The notes beneath the pieces are model-generated. The model did not search any database and was not told the origin of the DNA. It was given only the letters and a program-made list of their open reading frames with translations. Of a stretch of 52,817 nucleotides of DNA, positions 17,651 to 25,934 are shown piece by piece (position 1 is the first letter of the stretch; the number at the start of each line of letters is the position of its first letter). Both the position numbers and the translations under genes were made by a program. The DNA comes from an uncultured Muribaculaceae bacterium (GTDB lineage: Bacteria; Bacteroidota; Bacteroidia; Bacteroidales; Muribaculaceae), in NCBI GenBank assembly GCA_948788915.1, contig CAQFOZ010000010.1:1-52817 (forward strand), read 5' to 3'.

Positions 17651-17920
17651 ATGGATCAGAAAGAACTTAAGGAAAAAATCCTTGCAGAGATTGAAGATTT
17701 CATAGCGTCCGAAGAAAGTTTTGGTGACACAGCGATGCTGAGCATAATCCCTTCAACCGGGGATGTGTCTATAGTCGATGGTGAGGAATTGACTGAAGAG
17801 GAAATGGAAAATTCAGGAACAGATTATTACGATGTTATGGATTTTCTCGAAATGGATCAGGAGCATGGCACATGGCATCCGGATATGGAGGCAGTAGCCG
17901 AGGTAGCGAAAGAATATTAA
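17651..17920 (+). CDS. Small acidic protein, function unknown
   Basis: 89 residues, not recognised. It is strongly acidic, with a predicted helix at the N-terminus (MDQKELKEKILAEIEDFIAS) and alternating acidic stretches (GEELTEEEMENSG, DVMDFLEMDQEHG). No signal peptide or membrane segment; probably cytoplasmic. It lies 10 bp after the BI-1 gene and ends shortly before a terminator, so it belongs to that operon. Confidence 0.8.
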   Translation: MDQKELKEKILAEIEDFIASEESFGDTAMLSIIPSTGDVSIVDGEELTEEEMENSGTDYYDVMDFLEMDQEHGTWHPDMEAVAEVAKEY

Positions 17921-17950
17921 GGCTTAATAATTACGTCTAAGTTAATAGGG

Positions 17951-17986
17951 TGTATCAAAATTAATGTTTTGATACATCCATTTTTT
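17951..17986 (+). terminator. Terminator of the BI-1 operon
   Basis: TGTATCAAAA (17951-17960) pairs with TTTTGATACA (17967-17976), followed by a six-T run. Confidence 0.85.
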
Positions 17987-18020
17987 ATTATGATATATTA
18001 ATGGCGATGTTGCAGAAAGC

Positions 18021-18063
18021 GCGACTTGGGGACAAGTCGCAATCCTTAACACCGTCGGGTGCG
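18021..18063 (+). repeat. Oriented palindromic repeat, copy 1
   Basis: The core is GCGACTTGGGGACAAGTCGC at 18021-18040: an 8-bp perfect stem with a GGGA loop, followed by the weaker conserved tail ATCCTTAACACCGTCGGGTG. It lies between a terminator and a secreted-protein gene. Confidence 0.9.
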
Positions 18064-18171
18064 GCCAGAGGTTTGTTAAATGTTAAATGGGGTGAAAATT
18101 AGTATAGGTGAACATTTTGTGTTATATTTACAATCCAAACATTTATTAATAACAATAATAACTTAAAGTCT

Positions 18172-19161
18172 ATGAAGAAAATTTACTCAATGATGGCGAT
18201 TGCTGCATTATGCATGCCTGCAACCGCAAAGACATTTGAACAGAATGCAGTGGATCTTACTAACCGTATCGTAGCTTCAACTACAGATACGCGACCCAAA
18301 GATGACAGTTGGCTTGTGGCTATGTACGTGGAGGGAGGATATAAATACACCAAAGTGGAAATGGTAAACAGTGTTAAGACTTTTGTCCAGCACGGTGATT
18401 TTGTTACCTACGACGAATCGAAAAAACAGGATACAGATCAGGGAACTACCAACAAAAAATTAAAAGCAATCTTTTCTAATAAATTGTGTGACGGCATTAA
18501 ATTGGATAACATTGCCATGGTAAATGCTATCGGAGAAATAACCGTACCTTCAAAAATCTATGTAGACGGAGTTTTGACAGAAGATGGTGCAAAAGGAGGA
18601 GATCTTGTTTTTCGTTATGGTTTTGGAACAGACGTTCGAGCAGGACTCAAAGCTACTGAAATAAATCTGAACGACATGGACGGTTTTGAGGTAGGTGTAG
18701 AACTTCCTAACAATAATGAAGTTGAAGTTACTTTTACCACATCTCTTCAGGATATCTTTGATGGTCTCGGCTCTATCGGCCATGTTGCTTATTATAAAAT
18801 GGGCAACGCTGTAGCAGGCAGTTCGTCGGATGCACGCAAAACCAAACTCACCAATGTAGGCGAACTTCAGGGTGATAAAGATTTTCTTTCATACATCGCA
18901 GAAGGTAAAGAAGCTGATTGGTATCACTTGCCGGTAAAATGGCTTGATGTAATCGTCCGTAATGTGAAACCCGGTGATACAGTGGGTATCTATAGTCTTA
19001 AGAGTTCAGAGAAGAGTTCTTCTGTTGCAACTTTAGAGGCAGAAAACGAGAATGCGCCTATTGAATATTTCAACATGCAGGGTGTGCGTGTTTCAAATCC
19101 CGAAAACGGAATTTATATCCGTCGTCAGGGCAGCAAGGTTTCAAAGGTAGTTGTAAAATGA
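18172..19161 (+). CDS. Secreted protein with conserved C-terminal tail
   Basis: 329 residues, function unknown. A signal peptide (MKKIYSMMAIAALCMPATA) is followed by a mature domain of about 260 residues that I do not recognise, rich in beta-type sequence. The last 35 residues (EYFNMQGVRVSNPENGIY, then IRRQG.KV.K) form a module seen again at the end of the protein at 38270-39685. The module resembles C-terminal sorting tails of Bacteroidetes. The protein is therefore probably exported and perhaps surface-anchored. It is monocistronic with a strong terminator. Confidence 0.8.
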   Translation: MKKIYSMMAIAALCMPATAKTFEQNAVDLTNRIVASTTDTRPKDDSWLVAMYVEGGYKYTKVEMVNSVKTFVQHGDFVTYDESKKQDTDQGTTNKKLKAIFSNKLCDGIKLDNIAMVNAIGEITVPSKIYVDGVLTEDGAKGGDLVFRYGFGTDVRAGLKATEINLNDMDGFEVGVELPNNNEVEVTFTTSLQDIFDGLGSIGHVAYYKMGNAVAGSSSDARKTKLTNVGELQGDKDFLSYIAEGKEADWYHLPVKWLDVIVRNVKPGDTVGIYSLKSSEKSSSVATLEAENENAPIEYFNMQGVRVSNPENGIYIRRQGSKVSKVVVK

Positions 19162-19180
19162 TGAGATAGATAAATAATAC

Positions 19181-19225
19181 AAAACAGCAGGGGACGTGCC
19201 GAATCGACACGTCCCCTGTTGTTTT
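19181..19225. terminator. Terminator after the secreted protein gene
   Basis: AAAACAGCAGGGGACGTG pairs with CACGTCCCCTGTTGTTTT, an 18-bp stem with one wobble. Flanking A and T tracts make it usable from both sides for the convergent AraC gene. Confidence 0.88.
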
Positions 19226-19259
19226 GTATTAAGGTTGTGTGACCCGGCTACGGGAGGGG

Positions 19260-20177
19260 TCAATCTGTGTGACGATAGGTACCCGGTGTCATCCCCGTGC
19301 TTTTCCGGAAAAATTTGGCGAAAAAAGAGGGATTGGGAAAGTTGAGATCCTCGCTTATCTGATAGACAGTCATGTCGCTTGATTTCAAAAGGACTTTTGC
19401 CTCAAGCACTACATAATCCTTTATCCATTGGCTCGCTGTCTTCCCACTGACCGTCTTTACGATACGCGACAGGTGTTCCGGTGTTATGTGGATTTGAGTT
19501 GCATAGTGTCTAACGTCACGGTGTTGTCTGTATTGCTCCTTGACCTTACGGGTGAATTCATTGAAGATCATTGTGTCTCTTCGAGCGTATATCTTTTCTG
19601 CGGGGCCTTTTGTTTTCAGACGCTCTTCCTCCACAATGTCTGAAAGATACATCAACAGTATTCTCGCATACGAATGAGTAATTTCCTTTTTGTAGCTGTG
19701 GGAGTCCTCGCAGATCGCAGATCTAAGTTGTTTGTATACATCAGTGATCCGTTTAAGTGCGTTAACTGAGGGGGAATAGAGGACTGTATCATGGCTGATG
19801 CCTATATTCTCAATACCACGGATGCCGATTGTCAGTTCATTTGCAATCGCAATCATTATTATTCTGGCAGATCCTCCTTTCTCGTTGAACTCTACTATCT
19901 GATCTTGGCGGAAGAAAGCTATTTCACCGGGCAAGAGGCTTACAGGTCTTGATGAGTTCAGCATATAGTGGAGTTCACCGTCGGTGCAGACGACAAGTAT
20001 ATCGAGTTTGAGCTTGACAAGCATCTTGACAAAGGGGGGTGGACCAACGAGATTGAATTCCTGCGGATCCAGATTGTCGAATACAAGCACTCCGTCGGCA
20101 TGGATTGTGTTAAAGCCGATGCACAGGAGTCTCTCTACGTCAAGGGGAGTGTACGTATAGGAAGGCAGATGCTTCAT
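19260..20177 (-). CDS. AraC-family transcriptional regulator
   Basis: 305 residues from the ATG at 20175-20177; the frame continues 19 codons upstream through AT-rich DNA and that extension is not favoured. The N-terminal half (about 1-170) looks like an AraC cupin sensor (LLPGEIAFFRQDQIVEF). The C-terminal two-helix-turn-helix domain is clear: RHYATQIHITPEHLSRIVK, SQWIKDYVVLEAKVLL, and the signature NFPNPSFFAKFFRKSTGMTPGTYR (quoted in parts). It is divergent from the RND efflux operon with about 170 bp between starts, so it is the likely regulator of that operon. The inducer is unknown. Confidence 0.9.
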   Translation of the reverse strand: MKHLPSYTYTPLDVERLLCIGFNTIHADGVLVFDNLDPQEFNLVGPPPFVKMLVKLKLDILVVCTDGELHYMLNSSRPVSLLPGEIAFFRQDQIVEFNEKGGSARIIMIAIANELTIGIRGIENIGISHDTVLYSPSVNALKRITDVYKQLRSAICEDSHSYKKEITHSYARILLMYLSDIVEEERLKTKGPAEKIYARRDTMIFNEFTRKVKEQYRQHRDVRHYATQIHITPEHLSRIVKTVSGKTASQWIKDYVVLEAKVLLKSSDMTVYQISEDLNFPNPSFFAKFFRKSTGMTPGTYRHTD

Positions 20178-20297
20178 ACAGATATTTTTTAATTTGGACC
20201 ATAAAATTAATAATATATACGTATTATGTCGCAAAAAATATCAATAATAGAACATTTTTTACCGAGATGGGATAATGCTAAACGATACAAAATGCGC

Positions 20298-20305
20298 TAA
20301 TTTTG
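20298..20305 (+). promoter_or_regulatory. -7 box of the efflux operon
   Basis: TAATTTTG matches TAnnTTTG, 42 nt before the adaptor gene. The -33 region lacks TTTG, which fits an activator-dependent promoter; the divergent AraC protein is a candidate activator (inference). Confidence 0.5.
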
Positions 20306-20347
20306 TATCATAATTTAAACAGTAGAAATCCATAAGGTAAATAAGAA

Positions 20348-21424
20348 ATGTCTGTAAAATCGAGACTCATGGCCTTGGGACTTGTGTCCCTTGGCCTTTA
20401 CGGATGCGGCAGTGAGAATGCCTCACAAAAAAGTGAACCGATACGTTCGGTCTATGTCACAATACCCCAGACAGAATCTTCAACTGCTGTCAGGACGTTC
20501 ACTTCGGCGGTGGAGGAGGGAAAAAGTGTCAATGCAAGTTTCAAGACCGGTGGTCAGATAAAAAGGCTTTCATTTAAGGAAGGCGACCGGGTGTTTAAAG
20601 GAGCTGTGCTTGGTGTGCTGGATGATGTCGACTACAAGCTGCAGTTTCAGCAGGTGCAGACACAATATGACCAGCTTGCTTCTGAACTTTCGCGTCTGGA
20701 GGAGATGTATCGACGCAACAACATCGCTCCGAACGACTATGAAAAAGCCAAGGCCGGCTTAGAGCAGCTAAAGGCTCAGCTCGATCTGGTGAAGCGTCAG
20801 CTCGCATATACCCGTCTTGAAGCTCCTGCATCAGGCTATATAGTAGAGAGGTATATGGAGGAAGGAGAGATGACCGGTGCAGGGACACCTGTCTATAAGA
20901 TTCTTGACAACAGTAGTCTTGAAACTTCTGTATCGCTTCCTGCCTCCGTATATGCCATGAGAGGGGAGATTGCTTCATGTGTTGGAAAGTCTATGGCAAC
21001 GGGGGATAGAGAAATTCCTCTCGAGATTATAAACTATGTTCCAGACGGAGACAACAATGCCCTCTTTCGTCTTCGGCTGAGGATTCCAACGGAATATCGT
21101 AACCGTTTGCTTCCGGGAATGAACATGACAGTATCTATCCGTTTCAACAAAGAAGTGGGCTTTGCTTCTGCTATCATTCCCTCAAGGGCAGTTTTTGAGA
21201 AAAACGGCAAGGAATATGTTTGGGTTGTAAACCGGAAGGATTCTTCGGTAAGGTTAAAGGAAGTGAAAAGGGTTGGCATGCATAGAGGGGATAAAAGTGA
21301 GGTGCTCGGTCTTGATGGATCGGAGGAGATAGTGGCCGCCGGCGTACATCATATATCTGCCGGCGAGAAAGTCTCTGTTGCCGGAGACATCGCATTCATT
21401 AAGAAGGAGGGTTGTCATGACTAA
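20348..21424 (+). CDS. RND efflux periplasmic adaptor lipoprotein
   Basis: 358 residues. The signal peptide ends in a lipobox (LYGC, Cys20). The fold is that of a membrane-fusion (HlyD/AcrA-type) adaptor: first barrel-sandwich strand GGQIKRLSFKEGDRVFKG, a helical hairpin (about 95-150: QFQQVQTQYDQLASELSRLE and KAKAGLEQLKAQLDLVKRQL), then LEAPASGYIVERYMEEGE and a beta-barrel domain. It bridges the inner-membrane pump and TolC channel. The pump gene overlaps its end by 8 bp, so translation is coupled. Confidence 0.93.
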   Translation: MSVKSRLMALGLVSLGLYGCGSENASQKSEPIRSVYVTIPQTESSTAVRTFTSAVEEGKSVNASFKTGGQIKRLSFKEGDRVFKGAVLGVLDDVDYKLQFQQVQTQYDQLASELSRLEEMYRRNNIAPNDYEKAKAGLEQLKAQLDLVKRQLAYTRLEAPASGYIVERYMEEGEMTGAGTPVYKILDNSSLETSVSLPASVYAMRGEIASCVGKSMATGDREIPLEIINYVPDGDNNALFRLRLRIPTEYRNRLLPGMNMTVSIRFNKEVGFASAIIPSRAVFEKNGKEYVWVVNRKDSSVRLKEVKRVGMHRGDKSEVLGLDGSEEIVAAGVHHISAGEKVSVAGDIAFIKKEGCHD

Positions 21425-24400
21425 GATAGTAAGGTTTTTCATGAACCGACGCACCCTTTTCTGGTCTGCGATGGTCATTATCCTTTTGTCCGGTGTTCTT
21501 TTCTTCATGCGAATGCCAAAGCTGGAGGATCCTGCTGTAGTGGTGAAACAAGCATCTGTAGTTGTAGTGTTTCCAGGTGCTGATGCGGAGACCATAGAGC
21601 GGGATGTCGTGGAGAAGCTTGAAGATCAGCTGCGTACGTTGCCCGATGTGAGGAAAATTACGACGGATGTGAGACCGGGACAGGCACTGATTGGCGTGGA
21701 GTTCGATCTCGATGTTCCAAAGGATGAGATTGAGCAGTATTTTGATCAGATGCGGCGGAAGGTAGGGGATGTGAATGGTTCTTTGCCTCAGGGATGCATG
21801 GAGCCCATTGTGATAGATGACATGATGGATGTCTGCGGTATTTTCTATGCCCTTTCGGGAGACGGGTATGATACCGGAGAACTTGAGGTCTTTGCCAAGC
21901 GGTTACGTAGAGAGATCATGTCTGTCAAGGGTGTGAAGCGTGTCAATATCGGAGGTGTGCAGCGTGAGGTCATAGACATAGTTTTCACGCCTGACCAGCT
22001 CAGACGCAATGGCATGCTTCCCATGCTCGTGGCGCAGGCTCTTCAGTCGTCAACAGCCGTCATAAACGCCGGAAAGGTCAATAACGGTCAAGATCGACTT
22101 GCGGTAGATGTTGCTGAAGGTGCTGTGACTCCTGAGGAGATTGCAGATGTCCTGATTGCTGTTCCAGGACGTGGAAAGGTGCGCATAGGAGACATTGCGG
22201 AAGTGTCACGTCATGAGGTCAGACCCTCTTCCGGCAGTTTCTTCATCGGCCAGGAAACAGGCGTTACTATAATGGCGGCGCTTGAGAAGAGTGCTGTGGT
22301 TCCGACAGTAGGTGCAGAGGTTGACCGCAGGATAGCGGATACTGTTGCGGAACTTCCAGTTGGCATGACCCTTACGAAAGTTTTTTTTCAGCCAGAAAGG
22401 GTTGAGACTGCCATATCATCTTTCATGATAAATCTCCTTGAGTCTGTTTTGATAGTTTTTGTGGTTATCCTTCTCGCGATGGGATGGAAGGCCGGAGTCA
22501 TCATCGGTTTCGGACTTGTGCTGACGGTAGCCCTCTCGTTTCCCCTCCTCTCTCTGCTCGGCACAACTCTACAGCGTATATCCCTCGGTGCATTCATCGT
22601 TGCGATGGGTATGCTTGTTGACAACGCTGTTGTAATAATGGATGGCATACTCAATGACCGGAAGCGTGGTTTGAGCCGTGACCGTTATCTATACGATACG
22701 GGCCGTAAGACAGCGCTTCCTCTTTTGGGTGCAACAATCATAGCGGCGGCTACCTTCCTTCCGATCTATCTTACTCCAGGTACTGTCGGTGAGTTTGCCG
22801 GGGATCTGTTTCTCGTTATCTGTGTCAGTCTGCTCGTAAGCTGGGTACTGGCTCTTGTCCAGGTTCCGGTCTGTTCTGATCAATGGCTTAGTCCTCAGAT
22901 TGCTTCTTCGGGGAAAGTGAAGGAACTCAGTCTCAATCCCCTTCAGAAGGCCGTGAAGAAGGTAGTGGTGATTCTCATTGACCATAAATGGCTTTCTGTC
23001 TCCATAGCCGTGGTTGTGCTTTGTGTCTCCGGCTGGGCCATGACACTTGTGAAGAATGTGTTTTTTCCTGATTTCGATTATGATCAGTTTGTAGTTGAAT
23101 GCACGTTTCCCGCTGAAAGCAATCCGGATGACTTGCGTAGTAGGATGCTGATGCTATCTGACAGCATACAGGCGGAGGACGGTGTCGAATCAGTGGCGGT
23201 AAGTATGGGTGGAGCTCCGGGAATGTACTGTCTTGTTCGCCCGATGCCTAAGGGGGGAGACGAGTATGCCGAGTTCATCATCGACTGCAAGGACTTCAAG
23301 ACGGTACAGCGTCTTTCTTCCGAACTTATTTCCCGTCTACGTACTATGGTTCCTGACGCTTATATCCGGGCGAGGAGATACAATCTGTCGGTCTCCTCCT
23401 CCCACACAGTCGAGGTGGAGTTCTCCGGCCCGGATTCTGATACACTACGGATGCTGAGTGCCAAAGCTGAAGCCATCATGAGAAGTTGCAGGTATGTCGA
23501 TCCACTCTCCGTTCAGAACAACTGGCTTGGTCGCAGGCGCACTGTAGCAGTAGATTACTCACCGACACTTGCAGCGGCAGCCGGGGTTAACCGGTCTGAT
23601 GTCGGAAATGCCCTTCAAGCCGCTACCGATGGCTATGCAATAGGAGTTGTCAACGACGGAGATAGGGTGGTACCTATATATATGACGGTTCGTGATGGTG
23701 AGGGGAGCCGTATCGAAGACCTTGCTACCCTTCCCGTCTGGAGCATGGTCAACGTCAATGTGTCAGATGACGACATTTCCCAGCTTATGGGTGGAACCAC
23801 CACCACATCCGATCTTACGTCATCCATGTTTACCACGACATTGTTGGGTGCCTGCGTCGACAGTTTGAGTTCTTCATGGAGCGAAGGAATGATACATAGG
23901 TTAAATGGTGTGAGGGTGATCGAGGCCGAATGCGATCCCGACATCACAAATCCTGATGCCACACCGGCGAAGATACTTGCAGAGATAAGTCCTGAGATTG
24001 ATGCGATTCCACTTCCGAAAGGGTACACCATGAGGTATGTTGGAGAGGGAGAGACTTCGGGAGAAGCCATAGGGCAGATTGCAGCTATTTCACCATTAAT
24101 GCTTGCGATCATCATCATCGTGTTGCTGCTGCTCTTCAATGACTGGCGTAAGCTCGCCGTTATCCTGCTTTGCTTTCCGTTTGTTATCTGCGGCATTGTT
24201 CCAGCCCTAATGATCACAGACACACCTTTTACCTTCCTTGCTATCTTGGGGCTGATGGGTCTTATGGGCATGACGATAAAGAACGCTATTGTACTCGTTG
24301 ACGAGATTGTCCGGCTTACGGGTGAAGAGAGGATGGAGCTTTATCCTGCTATTGTAAAGGCTACTACTTCCCGAGTGATGCCGGTCTTTTTAGCTTCATT

Positions 24401-24554
24401 CACTACGATTGCCGGCATGATTCCGCTGATTTCCGATCCGATGTATGGTTCACTGGCCGTAACCATCATCGGCGGTCTGCTGGTAGGCACTGTCGCCACA
24501 TTGCTTCTTCTTCCAACCCTTTACTCAGTTTTCTTTAAAGTGAAACGGATATGA
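21417..24554 (+). CDS. RND efflux pump, inner-membrane permease
   Basis: 1045 residues, the size of AcrB/MexB-type pumps. The start is ATG 21417, overlapping the adaptor stop. Two large periplasmic loops alternate with two sets of six membrane segments. The proton-relay region of TM4 reads GMLVDNAVVIMDG with D402-N403, so only one of the two aspartates of AcrB is present, as in many RND subfamilies. The partner lysine is seen in MTIKNAIVLVDE near the C-terminus. It exports drugs, bile salts or lipids in exchange for protons; the substrate is not evident. It sits between adaptor and TolC genes, with ATGA overlap to the latter. Confidence 0.93.
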   Translation: MTKIVRFFMNRRTLFWSAMVIILLSGVLFFMRMPKLEDPAVVVKQASVVVVFPGADAETIERDVVEKLEDQLRTLPDVRKITTDVRPGQALIGVEFDLDVPKDEIEQYFDQMRRKVGDVNGSLPQGCMEPIVIDDMMDVCGIFYALSGDGYDTGELEVFAKRLRREIMSVKGVKRVNIGGVQREVIDIVFTPDQLRRNGMLPMLVAQALQSSTAVINAGKVNNGQDRLAVDVAEGAVTPEEIADVLIAVPGRGKVRIGDIAEVSRHEVRPSSGSFFIGQETGVTIMAALEKSAVVPTVGAEVDRRIADTVAELPVGMTLTKVFFQPERVETAISSFMINLLESVLIVFVVILLAMGWKAGVIIGFGLVLTVALSFPLLSLLGTTLQRISLGAFIVAMGMLVDNAVVIMDGILNDRKRGLSRDRYLYDTGRKTALPLLGATIIAAATFLPIYLTPGTVGEFAGDLFLVICVSLLVSWVLALVQVPVCSDQWLSPQIASSGKVKELSLNPLQKAVKKVVVILIDHKWLSVSIAVVVLCVSGWAMTLVKNVFFPDFDYDQFVVECTFPAESNPDDLRSRMLMLSDSIQAEDGVESVAVSMGGAPGMYCLVRPMPKGGDEYAEFIIDCKDFKTVQRLSSELISRLRTMVPDAYIRARRYNLSVSSSHTVEVEFSGPDSDTLRMLSAKAEAIMRSCRYVDPLSVQNNWLGRRRTVAVDYSPTLAAAAGVNRSDVGNALQAATDGYAIGVVNDGDRVVPIYMTVRDGEGSRIEDLATLPVWSMVNVNVSDDDISQLMGGTTTTSDLTSSMFTTTLLGACVDSLSSSWSEGMIHRLNGVRVIEAECDPDITNPDATPAKILAEISPEIDAIPLPKGYTMRYVGEGETSGEAIGQIAAISPLMLAIIIIVLLLLFNDWRKLAVILLCFPFVICGIVPALMITDTPFTFLAILGLMGLMGMTIKNAIVLVDEIVRLTGEERMELYPAIVKATTSRVMPVFLASFTTIAGMIPLISDPMYGSLAVTIIGGLLVGTVATLLLLPTLYSVFFKVKRI

Positions 24555-25852
24555 AACGATTGATAATTAACTTTAGTCTCCTCTCTGCTTCCGTGTGTTC
24601 GTCAGCGATGAACCTCACGCTTCAGGAGTGCCGCGACATGGCTTTGGCTACGGATGAAAGGATAAAGATAGCTCAGAACGGAGTCTTGGGTGCAGTCCTT
24701 GATTGTGGAATGGCCCGTACACAATACCTTCCTAAACTCTCAGGAAGCGCAAATGCTTTTTACATGGCTCCGGATACAGAGATGGGTGAGTCGATGAAAA
24801 TGCAGATCCGTGGAGCATATATGGCAGGAATCAGCTTGACGCAGCCGATATATGCCGGAGGGAAGATAGTGGCGGGTAACCGTATGGCCGCAGTAGGAAA
24901 GAAGATATCTGAGGAACAGCTTCGGGCATCAAGAATGGATGTGATAGCAGAGTCCGAGAAGTCTTATTGGACTTATGTCGCGGTTCTCTCTAAAGTAGAG
25001 ATGACTCAGTCTTATCTCAATATGCTTGATTCGGTCTACGCACTGACCAATGATGCTGTTGAGGTTGGACTGCAGTCAGCCAACACTTTGCTTCGTGTCA
25101 ATACACGTCGCAGCGAACTGGTTTATCGTCTCAATCAGGCGAAAGCCGGGGCAGACGTATGTCGTCTCGCCCTTTGCCGCCTTATCGGACTGGCGGATTC
25201 TGTTTCGATTGTGCCTGTGGAGACGGTTAATGGAATACCTCGGTTGCCCGGTATGATGACAGATATCGAGAACCGGCCGGAAACACGAATACTCACGCAT
25301 ATGGTCGATCTTAGGAAACATGAGGTGTCGCTTACCCGAGGCGATTTTCTCCCTACAGTAGGAGTCCAGCTTGGGTGGAATGCCTACGGAAACATGAAGA
25401 TGAAGGGGTGGGCACAGGATATGGAGGGGAATCCTATGCCATATACATCAACGATCTCCAATAATGGTTTCATGGGCATTATCGCTGTGGAGGTGCCGCT
25501 TTTCCATTGGGGAGAGGGGATAAAAAAGGTAAGAAAGGCTAAGCTGGAAGTTGAGAACGCTCGCCTGACGCTCGAACGCAATCGTCGCCTGATGGAACTC
25601 GAGTCGCGTCAGGCCTACAGTAATCTTGAGGTAGGAGTGGAGTTGATCAAATCAGCAGAAATCGCAATGTCTGAGGCGGAAGACAATCTCAGGATGATGA
25701 AGGAGCAGTATGAGGTTGGACTAATTACGCTGACTGATCTTCTGGAAGCCCAGTCGCAGTGGCACACCTCATATTCGAATCTGATTGAGGCCCGGACTCA
25801 GCTCCGCATCAACCAGGTGGATTACCTCCGCGCAATAGGGGAGCTTGATTAA
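24551..25852 (+). CDS. TolC-family outer-membrane efflux channel
   Basis: 433 residues with a signal peptide (cut after about SSA, residue 19). The two repeated TolC helical halves begin LTLQECRDMALATDERI and, in the second half, VENARLTLERNRRLMELESR with YEVGLITLTDLLEAQSQWH, a family hallmark. It forms the trimeric outer-membrane duct for the RND pump. The start overlaps the pump stop (ATGA), the last gene of the operon. A long hairpin terminator follows. Confidence 0.92.
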   Translation: MKRLIINFSLLSASVCSSAMNLTLQECRDMALATDERIKIAQNGVLGAVLDCGMARTQYLPKLSGSANAFYMAPDTEMGESMKMQIRGAYMAGISLTQPIYAGGKIVAGNRMAAVGKKISEEQLRASRMDVIAESEKSYWTYVAVLSKVEMTQSYLNMLDSVYALTNDAVEVGLQSANTLLRVNTRRSELVYRLNQAKAGADVCRLALCRLIGLADSVSIVPVETVNGIPRLPGMMTDIENRPETRILTHMVDLRKHEVSLTRGDFLPTVGVQLGWNAYGNMKMKGWAQDMEGNPMPYTSTISNNGFMGIIAVEVPLFHWGEGIKKVRKAKLEVENARLTLERNRRLMELESRQAYSNLEVGVELIKSAEIAMSEAEDNLRMMKEQYEVGLITLTDLLEAQSQWHTSYSNLIEARTQLRINQVDYLRAIGELD

Positions 25853-25867
25853 GCGACAGACAGAACC

Positions 25868-25925
25868 AATTATGAAAAATGGAGCTACCTAACATCAGAG
25901 TCAGGTCGCTCCATTTTTCATAATT
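25868..25925. terminator. Bidirectional terminator between the TolC and pnp genes
   Basis: An 18-bp perfect stem (25868-25885 with 25908-25925; core GAAAAATGGAGC) has a 22-nt loop that can itself pair (ACCT with AGGT). It lies between convergent genes. Confidence 0.88.
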
Positions 25926-25934
25926 AGTTGTAGG

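Noticed and set aside
18021..18040. The GGGA-loop hairpin as a transcription terminator
   Set aside because: No T tract follows any copy, and at this locus a normal terminator already precedes it.
23633..24271. 212-codon minus-strand ORF
   Set aside because: Shadow of the RND pump gene; no domain, and the pump frame is unambiguous.
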